A stretch of 64,000 nucleotides of DNA from CADCWK01 sp964244115 (GTDB taxonomy: Bacteria; Chloroflexota; Chloroflexia; Thermomicrobiales; UBA6265). The stretch's first letter is position 1. Every line of letters starts with the position of its first letter. Location: positions 3,676-67,675 of the forward strand of contig CAXTHM010000011.1 of assembly GCA_964244115.1 (NCBI GenBank), read 5' to 3'. Made by a program: the position numbers and the translations under genes. The notes under the pieces are model-generated. The model was not told the origin of the DNA, did no database searches, and saw nothing but the letters and a program-made list of their open reading frames with translations. Positions 43,156-52,394 of the stretch are shown here, one piece after another.

Positions 43156-44097
43156 ATGGAATCGCCACAGGCTCTGGCAACCTCCCCGACCAATGAGACA
43201 CCAGACCCGGGGACCGGCGGCATCGGGATCGGGACGGCGGCGCTGGCCGGGCGCCCGCCCCGCCGCGACAACTTGCTCCGGACCCTGACCCGGCAGCGGC
43301 TGGCCCTCGCCGGCGGGACGATCGTGATCCTGTTCGCGCTGATGGCCGTGTTCGGCCCGTTCCTCGCGCCGTACGACCCGCTCGACCAGGACGTCCCGAA
43401 CCGGCTGGCCTCGCCGACGTGGTCGCACTGGATGGGGACGGACGAGTTTGGCCGCGATGTCCTCAGCCGCCTGCTCTCCGGCGCCGGAATCTCGTTCCAG
43501 GTCGGCGTCGTCTCGGTCGGCCTGTCCGGCATCGTCGGCGTCGTCTTCGGGCTGATCGCCGGCTATTTCCGGGGCCGGGCCGACGCCGGGATCTCGCTGG
43601 TCATGGACGTGATCTTCGCCTTCCCGGCGATCCTGCTGGCGCTGTCGCTGGTGGCGGTCCTCGGTTCCTCGCTGACGAACGTCATGCTGGCGATCGGCAT
43701 CGTCAACGCGCCGACCTTCTACCGCGTCGTCCGCGGCTCGGTCCTCTCGGTCCGGCAGAGCCAGTACGTCGAGGCGGCGGTCTCGCTCGGCACGCCGGTC
43801 GCGACGATCATGCGTCGGCACATCTTCCCCAACATCACCGCCCCGCTGATCGTCCACGCATCGCTGAACTTCGCCGCCGCCGTCCTCGCCGAGGCCGCGC
43901 TGTCGTACCTCGGCCTGGGCAACCGGCCGCCGTCGCCGTCGTGGGGCCTAATGGTCAGTTCGGCCTACGGTTTCCTGGAGCAGGCCCCGTGGGCGACGAT
44001 CTGCCCCGGCGTCGCGATCGCCCTGATCGTGCTCGGCTTCAATCTGCTCGGCGACGGCCTGCGCGATGCGCTGGACCCGCGGCTCCGGGGCCGGTAG
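43156..44097 (+). CDS. ABC transporter permease, DppC/OppC type
   Basis: A 313-residue membrane protein. A short cytosolic start leads to the first helix, then the DppC motif HWMGTDEFGRDVLSRLLSG. The EAA loop is QYVEAAVSLGTPVATIMRRHIFPN, and the end GVAIALIVLGFNLLGDGLRDALDPRLRG is typical. The gene is separated from the DppB-type permease by 233 bp that contain a dispersed repeat. AGAGGA is about 12 bases before the ATG. Confidence 0.94.
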   Translation: MESPQALATSPTNETPDPGTGGIGIGTAALAGRPPRRDNLLRTLTRQRLALAGGTIVILFALMAVFGPFLAPYDPLDQDVPNRLASPTWSHWMGTDEFGRDVLSRLLSGAGISFQVGVVSVGLSGIVGVVFGLIAGYFRGRADAGISLVMDVIFAFPAILLALSLVAVLGSSLTNVMLAIGIVNAPTFYRVVRGSVLSVRQSQYVEAAVSLGTPVATIMRRHIFPNITAPLIVHASLNFAAAVLAEAALSYLGLGNRPPSPSWGLMVSSAYGFLEQAPWATICPGVAIALIVLGFNLLGDGLRDALDPRLRGR

Positions 44098-44149
44098 GCG
44101 CTGTCGGGAATCTCCCGGCTGACAGATCGGCGCGGCGGCGGTAGGCTTT

Positions 44150-44176
44150 CGGCCACGGGTGTGCAGCCCGTGGCCG
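44150..44176 (+). terminator. Hairpin after the ABC operon
   Basis: CGGCCACGGG pairs perfectly with CCCGTGGCCG around a 7-base loop, about 50 bp after the permease stop. The T-run is absent, so termination strength is uncertain. Confidence 0.5.
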
Positions 44177-44267
44177 ATGCGTCGTCTCCCGGCCCGGCGT
44201 CCGTTCTCCGTCCGCCGCATCGGGTCGCTGCCCTGATGCAGGCGTTCTCCGATGGGAGTTCACCCTC

Positions 44268-44909
44268 ATGAAGACCTTCTCGCCGCTTCTGTCGTTCCTG
44301 GCGACGGCTCGGATGCTCGCCGTGGCGCTCGCGCTCGTCGCCGGGTTCGCGTTGGCCGGCCTCATCGCCTCTCCAGCCAGCGCCCACGTCGTGCTCCAGG
44401 GTGCCGAGCACCCGGTCGACGCCGTTGTCCCCGCCGCGCCGACCACGATCGCCGTCCAGATGAGCGGTGAGATCCTCGAGAGCGGAAGCACGGTGACCGT
44501 TACCGGACCAGGGGGAGCCCCTGTGGACATGGGAGACGGCCACCTCGACCTCAACGATCTCAACCGGCGAACGCTGATCGCGACCTTGCAGACCGGTCTT
44601 CCGGATGGCATCTACACCGTGGACTACTCCGCGTATCCGAGCGATGGCCACGAGCCGACGGTCGGGAGCTACACCTTCACCGTCGGTACGGCGGGTGCCG
44701 CGGCCACGCCGGTCCTCGCCGGGGCGACCCCGGTCGGCACCCCGGCCGCGACCCCGATCGCGACGCCGGTCGTGCTCGGTGACACGCCGGCGGCCAGCAC
44801 GAACAGCGACGGGCTCGGCACCACGAACCTGTCGCTCCTGATCCTGGCGGCGCTGGTGGTCCTGCTCGGTGGCGGGCTGGCCGTCGTCCGGGCCTCGCGT
44901 CGCCACTGA
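44268..44909 (+). CDS. CopC-domain copper-binding membrane protein
   Basis: A 213-residue protein. A signal peptide ends ASPASA, after which the mature part begins with His (HVVLQGAEHPVD), the usual copper ligand of CopC. The immunoglobulin-like domain runs to YPSDGHEPTVGSYTFTV, where the second His and Asp ligands lie. A Thr-Pro linker (ATPVLAGATPVGTPAATP) then leads to a C-terminal membrane helix. It would hold copper on the outer face. It lies upstream of a CopC-CopD-cytochrome c fusion. Confidence 0.88.
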   Translation: MKTFSPLLSFLATARMLAVALALVAGFALAGLIASPASAHVVLQGAEHPVDAVVPAAPTTIAVQMSGEILESGSTVTVTGPGGAPVDMGDGHLDLNDLNRRTLIATLQTGLPDGIYTVDYSAYPSDGHEPTVGSYTFTVGTAGAAATPVLAGATPVGTPAATPIATPVVLGDTPAASTNSDGLGTTNLSLLILAALVVLLGGGLAVVRASRRH

Positions 44910-45347
44910 AGCGGGCGCTGAAGGACCCCGCCCCAGGTCCCTCCCCGCTGCGACGGAGAGGCGAGTCGGGCTCAGGCGTCAGGGGTGAGGACAGGGTCTC
45001 GACCCGGAGTCCGTGTCAAACGGAGCAAGGAATGCACGGCTTGCCTCGTCTCCCGGAGTGGTCGCGCCTATGCTTGCCGTATTCGACGGTCCGGTCGCGT
45101 TCCTGTCGGGTGCCGTGTCGCCTGAACGGTCAGGACGTCCCACGCGCCTTCGCGTATCAGAGAAGATGAGATGCGGGGCGTGATACGGGATCCGGGTCGA
45201 GAATCCATCCGTCCGGGCATCTCCCACCAGCGCCTGACTCCCCTCTCCGCCGCAGCGGGGAGGGGCCGGGCGAGGCGTCGTTCGGGGACGTGCTCCCCGG
45301 TCATCGGCAACGCATCCGATCTCCATCCGGGACGGGACGAATCGACG
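44910..45347. repeat. Intergenic region with GC-rich repeats
   Basis: About 44930-44965 (GTCCCTCCCCGCTGCGACGG) and 45225-45275 (CCCCTCTCCGCCGCAGCGGG) are of the GAGGGGT family. 45178-45200 (GATACGGGATCCGGGT) also appears near 57740, followed there too by the CCGCCGCAGCGGAGAGGGG hairpin. No gene is supported. Confidence 0.5.
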
Positions 45348-47927
45348 ATGCGACCCGGAGTCCGACGGCTCGGCGCCGGCGCCATGATCGCCGGTCTCAT
45401 CCTGCTCGTCGCGGGGCTGTTCGGGGCCGCTCCGGTCGCTGCCCACGCCTATCTCACGACCAGCGACCCACTGAACGGGGCGCTCCTCGCGCAGTCGCCG
45501 CCGCAGGTGACCATGACCTTCGCCGAGCGGCTGGAGCCGTCGGTCAGCCGGGCCGACCTCTACGATCAGCGCGGTGACCTCATCCCCGGTACGTCCTTCA
45601 CCATCCCCGAGCCGTACACGATGACCCTGAGCGTCCCACCCGACCTCGCCAGCGGCACCTACGCCGTCGTCTGGACATCGCTGTCCTCCGATGACGGCCA
45701 CACCGCCTCTGGCTTCGTCTCCTTCACGGTCGGAGTCGAGTCGGACATCGCGACGGTCGTCCTGCCCGCCCTCGCCTCGACCTCCGCGCCACCCGAGATC
45801 CTGACGACGATCGCCCGGGGGATCACCTACCTCGGGCTGGCGATCCTGGTCGGGCTCTGGCCGGTCTGGCTGCTCGTGGTCCGGCCCGCCCTCCGCGCGG
45901 TCTGGCAGATCGGCCCGGCGGCGGTCGGGCGGGCCCGGCGGCTGGTCGCGGTCGGCCTCGGCCTGGCGCTCGGCGGCAATGTCATGGCGCTAATCCTCCA
46001 GGCCGTCACCGCCGGGAACGGAGTACTCGACGGCCTCGGCACGACCCTGTTCGAGACGCGCTACGGCACGCTCTGGCTGGTCCGGGTCAGCCTCCTGCTC
46101 GCGCTCGGTCTGCTGCTCTCGTCGGTGGCGCCGTGGTGGTTCCCCCGGCGCCGGCGGTCGGTCGCGGTCGGGCTGGTCGCCCTCGGGGTGGCGAGCATCC
46201 TCCCGTTCAGCCTGATCTCCCATGCCTCCGCCCAGCCCGACGGTCGCGACGCCGCCATCGCCAACGACCTCGCCCATGCCGTCGCCGCCTCGCTCTGGGT
46301 CGCCGGGATCGTCGCGCTTGTCGCCGTCCTGCTCCCGGCCCTGCGGTCGCTGACGCCGGCCGGGCGGCAGGTCGTGCTGATGCAGGCGATCCCGCGTTTC
46401 TCCACCGTCGCCCTAAGCGCCTGGGCGGCGCTGGCGCTGACCGGCCTTTACAGCGCCTGGCTCGAGGTCGGCAACCTCACCGCCCTCGTCGATACCAGCT
46501 ACGGGACCTCGCTCGCGATCAAGCTGGCCGTGATCGTCACGATCCTCGTCATCGCCGCCTTCAACCTCGTCGTGCTGACCCGGAAGCTGCGCCGGGTCCC
46601 GACCGCGGCCGAGGCCGACCGCTGGTCACGGGTCTTCCGCTACCTGGTCGTCGCAGAGCTGGTCTTCGCGATCGCCGTCCTCGGTGTGACCGGCCGGCTG
46701 ACCGGCGGCCAACCCGCCCGCGACGTGCTCGCCCAGCGCTCCGGCCAGATCATCATCCCGGTCGCCGTCGGCGACCACACCGGCTCGCTCGGGCTCGCCC
46801 CCGGCGCCAGCGGCCTCAACCATTTCCAGCTCCGCCTCGACGGGGAGCCGATCCCGACCTCCAGCCGCGTTCTCCTCCGGGTCGGCCTGCCGACGGCGAC
46901 GACCGAGCGTCAGGACATCATCCTCGACCAGATCGGTGCCAACACCTATGAGTGGCATGGCAGCGAGATCGCCGTCCCGGGCGACTGGCAGGTCGAGATC
47001 ATCGTCCGCCAGCCCGGCGTCTCGGACCTGACGGCCATGCTGGCGATCACGATCGGCACATCGCCGCCTGACGTCGGCGAGCCGGGTCAGCCGCCGCGCT
47101 TCACCTCGGTCGGGATCTCGGCCCTGATCCTGATCGTCGCCGGGATCGTCGGCGTCGTCGTCGCCGTCCAGATGGGCCGCTCCCCGAGCCGCCGCGAGAC
47201 CGCCGGGCTGTCCGGCGTCGGGCTCGCCGTCGGGATCGTGATGCTCTTCCAGGGCCAGATCGATCCGGTCCTCAGTGCCATCCCGGCGACCAACCCGGTC
47301 CCGGCCGAGCCCCAGTCCATCGCGCTCGGGCGGAACCTCTGGGGGACCAACTGCCTGAGCTGTCACGGCCCGGAGGCGCGCGGCGACGGTCCCGCCGCGG
47401 CCACGCTTGATCAGCCTCCGCCGGACCTGACCGCAGCCCACCAGCAGTACCACACCGATCGGGAGCTTTTCTATTCGATCCAGAACGGCGTCGCCGGTAC
47501 CGGGATGCCGGCCTTCGGCGACCAGCTCGGCGATACCGACATCTGGAATCTGATCAATTACCTGCACACCCTGCAGGGTCAGGCGGGAGTTCCCGCAGCG
47601 GTCGCGGCCATCGCGCCAAGCCCCACGCCGGAAGTGACGCCAGCCGCGTTCGTCCCGGACCCTGGCGTCGCCGCGCCGGCCGACGGTTCTGCCTGCGCGG
47701 TCGGACCGGGCGGCAACCCCGCCGCCTCCCCGATCGGGCCAGGCTCCGGCGCGACGACCCCGACGCCGGCTCCTGCTCCGCGAGCGGTCGCCTGCGACGT
47801 CGCCGTTCGCCCGTCCGGATCGGGCTCGCCCAGTGTCCCGATCGAATGGTCCGGCCTCCCGGTGGAGGCATCGAGCGGCGCGACGCCCGGCGCCGGCGTC
47901 CCGCCGGGGTCAGCCGTCGCCACCTGA
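45348..47927 (+). CDS. CopC-CopD fusion with C-terminal cytochrome c domain
   Basis: An 859-residue envelope protein. After a signal peptide (to APVAA) comes a CopC domain starting HAYLTTSDPLNG and including SSDDGHTASGFVSFTVG. A CopD-like membrane part follows with about eight or nine helices (residues roughly 145-450), holding family-type histidines in ISHASAQPDG and ANDLAHAVAASLWVAG. A second beta-rich outer domain (about 480-590), two membrane helices, then a mono-haem cytochrome c domain complete the protein: CLSCH at 669-673 with the axial Met in GTGMPAFGDQL. The last 130 residues are a Pro/Thr/Ala tail. The join of copper import/delivery parts to an electron carrier suggests coupling of copper handling with respiration; this is inference. 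Confidence 0.88.
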   Translation: MRPGVRRLGAGAMIAGLILLVAGLFGAAPVAAHAYLTTSDPLNGALLAQSPPQVTMTFAERLEPSVSRADLYDQRGDLIPGTSFTIPEPYTMTLSVPPDLASGTYAVVWTSLSSDDGHTASGFVSFTVGVESDIATVVLPALASTSAPPEILTTIARGITYLGLAILVGLWPVWLLVVRPALRAVWQIGPAAVGRARRLVAVGLGLALGGNVMALILQAVTAGNGVLDGLGTTLFETRYGTLWLVRVSLLLALGLLLSSVAPWWFPRRRRSVAVGLVALGVASILPFSLISHASAQPDGRDAAIANDLAHAVAASLWVAGIVALVAVLLPALRSLTPAGRQVVLMQAIPRFSTVALSAWAALALTGLYSAWLEVGNLTALVDTSYGTSLAIKLAVIVTILVIAAFNLVVLTRKLRRVPTAAEADRWSRVFRYLVVAELVFAIAVLGVTGRLTGGQPARDVLAQRSGQIIIPVAVGDHTGSLGLAPGASGLNHFQLRLDGEPIPTSSRVLLRVGLPTATTERQDIILDQIGANTYEWHGSEIAVPGDWQVEIIVRQPGVSDLTAMLAITIGTSPPDVGEPGQPPRFTSVGISALILIVAGIVGVVVAVQMGRSPSRRETAGLSGVGLAVGIVMLFQGQIDPVLSAIPATNPVPAEPQSIALGRNLWGTNCLSCHGPEARGDGPAAATLDQPPPDLTAAHQQYHTDRELFYSIQNGVAGTGMPAFGDQLGDTDIWNLINYLHTLQGQAGVPAAVAAIAPSPTPEVTPAAFVPDPGVAAPADGSACAVGPGGNPAASPIGPGSGATTPTPAPAPRAVACDVAVRPSGSGSPSVPIEWSGLPVEASSGATPGAGVPPGSAVAT

Positions 47928-48059
47928 CCACCGGCCCGCGACGCTGCGGGCCAGTGGTTGGGCGCCGGCGCCGATCCTGATCATCGCTCTTGCCAGTCCC
48001 TTCAGGTGCCCCTCGACTCGTAGGCGCCTCGTGGTTTATCAACGGTCCTCTGCTTCTGC

Positions 48060-48150
48060 CAGTTCTCCCCTCTCCGGGACCGATCGCAGCCGAACACCGC
48101 TTCAGCGGTGAGAGCGCGATGGGGAGCCGGGGAGGGGTTGGGGGAGGGGA
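48060..48150. repeat. Dispersed GC-rich repeat
   Basis: TCCCCTCTCCGGGACCGATC, then CCGCTTCAGCGGTGAGAGCG and GGGGAGGGGTTGGGGGAGGGG. The same opening is found at 59120. Confidence 0.6.
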
Positions 48151-48256
48151 CTGTGGCCGGGCAACCAACCAGCCCTGATAAACCCGAGGTATGTCCTCCG
48201 TCGCGTCCGACGGTCCATTCCGTTCGACTGGCTCCGTGCAGAAAGGCCAACATCCC

Positions 48257-49150
48257 ATGACCAGACCAACGCCTCCCTCCCGTCAGGACCGCCGCGAGGC
48301 GCTCAAGGCCGAGCGCCGCCAGCGCCAGCGCAAGCAGCAGGCGCTCCAGCGTCGCAACCGTCTCCTCGCCGCGCTCGCCGGAGTGATCGCCGTCGCCGTG
48401 GTGGCGGTCGTGACGGTCATCCTCGTCACCGGCCAGGACGGGGATGAGCCGGGTTCGGCGAACCTCGCGCCGATGGTCGCCGTCGCCGACCCGTACCCCG
48501 GTATCGCCCAGCAGACCAAAGTCCTCGGCGACCCGAGCGCCCTCCGGATGGTCGAGTACGGCGACCACCAGTGCGTCGCCTGCCATCAGGCCCAGCAGTC
48601 GATCGTCCCGGAGTTGATCCAGCGTTACGTCGCGACCGGCGCCCTGTCGTTCGAGTTCCACGACTTCCTGGTGATCGACGCCAACCTCGCCCAGGGCAAC
48701 GACGACTACGACCGGGAGTCGCTCCGGGCGGCCGAGGGCGCGATGTGCGCCGGGGATCAGGGCCAGTACTGGGCCTTCCACGAGTCCCTCTATCGCAACT
48801 GGACCGGCGAGGGCGTCGGCGACTTCAGCGACGCCCGGGTCAAGGACCTCGCCCTGAAGCTGGGGCTCGACACCGCCGCCTTCAACCAGTGCCTGGACGA
48901 GGGGACGCACGAGGCGGACGTCCAGCAGCAGGACGCGGACGCCAGCGGCGCCGGCGTGAATTCCACGCCGACGTTCCAGATCGGCGACCAGCGCGTCAGC
49001 GGCTCGTCGGTCGATGACTACGTCACCCAGATCGACGCGATCCTCGTCGCCAATGGCATCGCCCCTCCGGTCGAGGGGGCGCCGGCCGCGCCGACGACCG
49101 ACCCGGCCCTCGCTACGCCCGCCGCTGTCCTGCCCGGCCGAGCTGGCTGA
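48257..49150 (+). CDS. DsbA-like membrane-anchored thiol oxidoreductase
   Basis: A 297-residue protein. A very basic cytosolic start (residues 8-35, rich in Arg/Gln) precedes one membrane helix (LLAALAGVIAVAVVAVVTVIL), then the thioredoxin fold of the DSBA/Thioredoxin_4 type. The active site is CVAC (106-109) in YGDHQCVACHQA, and the cis-Pro loop is NSTPTFQIGDQRVSG. It would introduce disulfides into exported proteins. The VKOR gene 54 bp downstream is the expected re-oxidant. I start at the ATG at 48257 (GAAAGG upstream). Confidence 0.9.
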   Translation: MTRPTPPSRQDRREALKAERRQRQRKQQALQRRNRLLAALAGVIAVAVVAVVTVILVTGQDGDEPGSANLAPMVAVADPYPGIAQQTKVLGDPSALRMVEYGDHQCVACHQAQQSIVPELIQRYVATGALSFEFHDFLVIDANLAQGNDDYDRESLRAAEGAMCAGDQGQYWAFHESLYRNWTGEGVGDFSDARVKDLALKLGLDTAAFNQCLDEGTHEADVQQQDADASGAGVNSTPTFQIGDQRVSGSSVDDYVTQIDAILVANGIAPPVEGAPAAPTTDPALATPAAVLPGRAG

Positions 49151-49204
49151 CCCATGCGCTCCCGGACCGCCGGCAACGGTGGTCCGGGAGCCAGGAGGTG
49201 TCTC

Positions 49205-49708
49205 ATGGCTGCAACGTCACGGGTGAGCGGCTCACCGGGACCGGATGCATTCCGGCCCGAGCGATCGGCACGCCCGGCGGCATGGGTGATCGCCTCGGCG
49301 GCGCTGACCATCGGGGTGATCTCCGTCGCCGCCTATCTCACCTGGGTCCACTACCACCCGGCTGCCCTGGTCTGCGCGGTCGACGGCGGCTGTCACACCG
49401 TCCAGAGCAGCCGCTACGCGATGCTGGGGCCGGTGCCGGTCGCGGCCCTCGGGCTGGCGATGGCGGTCGTCGTGGCGCTGCTACAGGTGGTGCGCTGGCT
49501 GCGTCCGGCGCTGGCCCCGGTCGTGTCGATCGCGAGCGTCGGGATGCTGGTCGGCGCCGTCGTCTACTACGGCTACCTGACCCACATCGAACTCAATGTC
49601 CTCCACGCGATCTGCCAGTGGTGCGTGCTCAGCGCCGTCCTGACCGTCGGCCTGCTCGTCAGCGAGGGCGTCGGTCTCTGGGAGCAACTCGGCGACCTGC
49701 CGGAGTAG
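49205..49708 (+). CDS. VKOR-family quinone-linked disulfide reductase
   Basis: A 167-residue four-helix membrane protein. Two cysteine pairs are seen: C57 and C63 (VCAVDGGCHTVQSS) as the shuttle pair, and C137 and C140 (AICQWCVLSAVL) as the CXXC at the quinone site. The serine of the family phrase lies in TVQSSRYAMLG PVPVAALG. It passes electrons from the DsbA-like protein to quinone. AGGAGGTG stands four bases before the ATG at 49205, one of the strongest ribosome sites in the window. Confidence 0.93.
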   Translation: MAATSRVSGSPGPDAFRPERSARPAAWVIASAALTIGVISVAAYLTWVHYHPAALVCAVDGGCHTVQSSRYAMLGPVPVAALGLAMAVVVALLQVVRWLRPALAPVVSIASVGMLVGAVVYYGYLTHIELNVLHAICQWCVLSAVLTVGLLVSEGVGLWEQLGDLPE

Positions 49709-49958
49709 GCGGGTGGTGATCGGCGTTGCGTCGCCGCGGAGCAGTCCATTCCCCGGCCCGAAGTTCCTGATCGCTCGCGGGCACGGCGTGGATTTCGTGC
49801 GTGCCCGTGAGGGGCGACGCGCCACTCATCAAGGGGTGCGCCTCTCTCCGAGGACCGCGGGAAAGGCCCTACCGGGAACCGCAACGGTAATGGAGACGGG
49901 ACCGGGTTGGCGACCGCCAGCCCGGCCCCGTCTATTGTCACGACATGTTGCTGTGACG
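49709..49958. other. Convergent intergenic region
   Basis: This 250-bp stretch lies between VKOR and the convergent secreted-protein gene. No clear terminator hairpin with T-run or gene is seen. Confidence 0.35.
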
Positions 49959-51260
49959 CTATGCCGCCGGGGTCTCGTCGCCGCCGTCGAGGTCCTCGGC
50001 GAGGAACAGGGTCGCGAGCGTCTGATCACCGTCCTCGGTCAGGTAGGCGACGCCGGAGAAGCGGGATGCGCCGACCGCCGGGAGCCCGAAGACCAGCGAG
50101 CCGTCCTCGGTGATGATGCCGCCGATGGCCCCGCAGGCCAGGGGGACGGTGTCGTCGTCCTCATCGAAGACGACCAAGACATGGTCCTCGGCCAGGAGAT
50201 CGTCGAGGGGCAGGTCCAGCGTGGTGAAGGACGTCTCGACGGCGGAAGCAGTGTCGGCGCCGGCCGCTTCGCCATCGGGCGGGCGGACATTGGTCAGCGT
50301 AGCGACGGGCTCGTCGGCGAAGTCGCCTTCGCAGTCACCGGCGTAGATGGCAACGGTGGAGCCGTCGGTCTCGTCCGTGAGCGTCTCGGTCGGTTCAGCG
50401 GGTGCGTTCTCATTGGGAGCGGCGTCGACCGGAGCGTTGACGGGGAGATTGACGAAGTATGTGCCCTTGAACTCGCTGTAGTTGGTGCCCGTCTGCGGGT
50501 TGTCTCGCGCAACGTAACCTTCGGGCAGGGTAGTCTCATCCTCGGTGAAGATCAGGGTCAGGTCCACACCGCCGGGAATCTCGATCAGGTAACAGGTCCC
50601 CCGGTCATTGGTCGTGCAGGTCTCGAGGATCGTGCCGTCTTCAAGGCTGGCGGTCACGCTGATTCCGCCTGACCGCACACAGCCGCCACCGATCTCTCGG
50701 GCGGAGAACGGGCTCCATGGACCCGGGTCGGTGTCGCAGACAAAGGTGGTAATCGGATAGCCCGGTGGCTCAGTGGGTCCGGGTGGAGGCGTCGCAGGGT
50801 TGTAGAACCGGAAAAGCGTGCCCGGACTGGCCGTCAGTTCCGCAACGGTAACCGTCCCCGAACCGATGCTGGCGTTGTAGCCGTCTGGGACATCCCGGTA
50901 ATCAAGATCGAATACCAGCTTGGTCTCAGCCGTCAGTCCGTCGGGGACCGGGATCTCGCAGGAAGCGTAGCTGCCGCCGTCGTCTGCCACGACCGAGCCG
51001 ACGGTCTCGCAACTGCCGAAGTCTTGCCCCGTCGTGGTAGACGCGCTGATCGTCACCCCTTCTCCAGCGAGACAGGTTGAGAGGTTGGCCGTCTCGTCCG
51101 GACGGTCGCTGACGATATCAGGGCAGTTCGATACCCCGATTGTTGCGACCAGCCCATCGCTACTCTGCGCGGAAGCGCCGAGCGTGAAAAGGGCGGTTGA
51201 AAGGAACATCACGAGCAGCAAAACACCGCGCAACAACGCACTGAACGTCTGCATGAACAT
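49959..51260 (-). CDS. Secreted Cys-containing protein with C-terminal HIHxGTC-type domain
   Basis: A 433-residue exported protein. The signal peptide (LLRGVLLLVMFLSTALFTLG ends ASA) is followed by about 270 residues of beta-rich sequence with paired cysteines (SNCPDIV, LSTCLAGEG, SCETVGS, SCEIPVPDG), suggesting disulfide-linked Ig-like repeats. An Asn/Pro/Thr linker follows. The last 125 residues (VAIYAGDCEGDF to LATLFLAEDLDGG) share layout and phrases with the protein at 62453: DLPLDDLLAEDH against TLDDLLADDY and ACGAIGGI against ACGEIGGF. The function is unknown. Confidence 0.75.
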   Translation of the reverse strand: MFMQTFSALLRGVLLLVMFLSTALFTLGASAQSSDGLVATIGVSNCPDIVSDRPDETANLSTCLAGEGVTISASTTTGQDFGSCETVGSVVADDGGSYASCEIPVPDGLTAETKLVFDLDYRDVPDGYNASIGSGTVTVAELTASPGTLFRFYNPATPPPGPTEPPGYPITTFVCDTDPGPWSPFSAREIGGGCVRSGGISVTASLEDGTILETCTTNDRGTCYLIEIPGGVDLTLIFTEDETTLPEGYVARDNPQTGTNYSEFKGTYFVNLPVNAPVDAAPNENAPAEPTETLTDETDGSTVAIYAGDCEGDFADEPVATLTNVRPPDGEAAGADTASAVETSFTTLDLPLDDLLAEDHVLVVFDEDDDTVPLACGAIGGIITEDGSLVFGLPAVGASRFSGVAYLTEDGDQTLATLFLAEDLDGGDETPAA

Positions 51261-51519
51261 CTCCGACGCGAGAGGGGGATCACCGGCGACCCCGGCCCGA
51301 CGAGTCTACCGGCTGCGTGAGCGCCTCGCACCCCCTTGACGGGCCTGGTCAGGAAATACGTAGCCTTACGGAGACCGGACCGGCTACTCCACCTGCCATA
51401 CTGGGGCCGTCGGGCGAGAAGCCCTCTCCGGTGCTGCGAAGCTGCGGAAAACACGAGAAACAGCGTATTCTGCGAGACCTATCGCAGGCATCGCCATACA
51501 GGAACCAGGGAGAAGACGG

Positions 51520-52371
51520 ATGCGAATGAGACGCCACGTAGCGGCAGCGGTCCTCGGTGTCAGCCTCACATTCGGTGGGCTGGTCGCCGGGTCCGCGTCG
51601 TTGACGCCATCTGCCGCGGCCCAGGAGGACGTGCAGGAAGCGAGCGGCTACCCGGTCGTGATCACCGTCCCGGCGCTCAACGTGCGCAGCGCCCCGACCT
51701 TGAGCGGCTCGGTCGTCACGATCCTCATCCAGAATGACGTCGTCCGCGTCGTCGCTGGCCCGACCACCGCCGACGGTTACGCCTGGTACCAGATCGAGCA
51801 GCGGGGCGTCGTCGTCGGCTGGTCGGTCGCCGGCTTCATCCAGGGCTCCGCCGCCGACCCGGACCCGATCCCGCAGCCGACCACCCCCACGACCCCGACC
51901 GGCGGCTACGCCTACGGCTCCTCGGTCACGGTGGCGACGTCGCTGCTCAACGTGCGCGCCCTGCCGTCGATCACCGCGCGGATCCTGACGGTCTACCCGG
52001 CCGGTCGCGTGGCGACGATCACCGGTTCGCCTCAGGTCGCCGACAACATCACCTGGTACCCGGTCGACAACTACGGCTGGGTCTCCGGCGAGTACCTGAC
52101 CGCTGGCGGGGCGACGACCCCCACCACGCCGCTGCCCGATGACGAGGTCATCGACCTGACCGTCACCGCCAGCGTGCTCAACGTCCGATCGGCTCCCGGC
52201 CTGAGCGGCACGATCGTGGACGTGCGGTACTTCCAGCAACTCGTGCGGTTCTACGATCGAGCCTATGCGGCCGATGGCTCGCAGTGGATCGCGATCAACG
52301 CCGCCGGCACGCAGTGGGTCTCGAACAGCTACGTGAATCTCCACCCGGACCCGAACGCCCCGCCGCTCTAG
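51520..52371 (+). CDS. Secreted protein with three SH3b domains
   Basis: A 283-residue exported protein. The signal peptide is cut near SAAAQ. Three bacterial SH3 domains follow, each with the LNVRSAP-type motif: VPALNVRSAPTLSG (about 50), SLLNVRALPSITA (about 145) and SVLNVRSAPGLSG (about 222). Thr/Pro linkers separate them. Such domains bind cell-wall peptides or act as targeting modules; no catalytic domain is attached. AGGGAGAA lies seven bases before the ATG. It is divergent from the secreted protein at 49959, sharing a 259-bp promoter region. Confidence 0.88.
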   Translation: MRMRRHVAAAVLGVSLTFGGLVAGSASLTPSAAAQEDVQEASGYPVVITVPALNVRSAPTLSGSVVTILIQNDVVRVVAGPTTADGYAWYQIEQRGVVVGWSVAGFIQGSAADPDPIPQPTTPTTPTGGYAYGSSVTVATSLLNVRALPSITARILTVYPAGRVATITGSPQVADNITWYPVDNYGWVSGEYLTAGGATTPTTPLPDDEVIDLTVTASVLNVRSAPGLSGTIVDVRYFQQLVRFYDRAYAADGSQWIAINAAGTQWVSNSYVNLHPDPNAPPL

Positions 52372-52394
52372 TTGCCACTCAGCACACGACCGGC

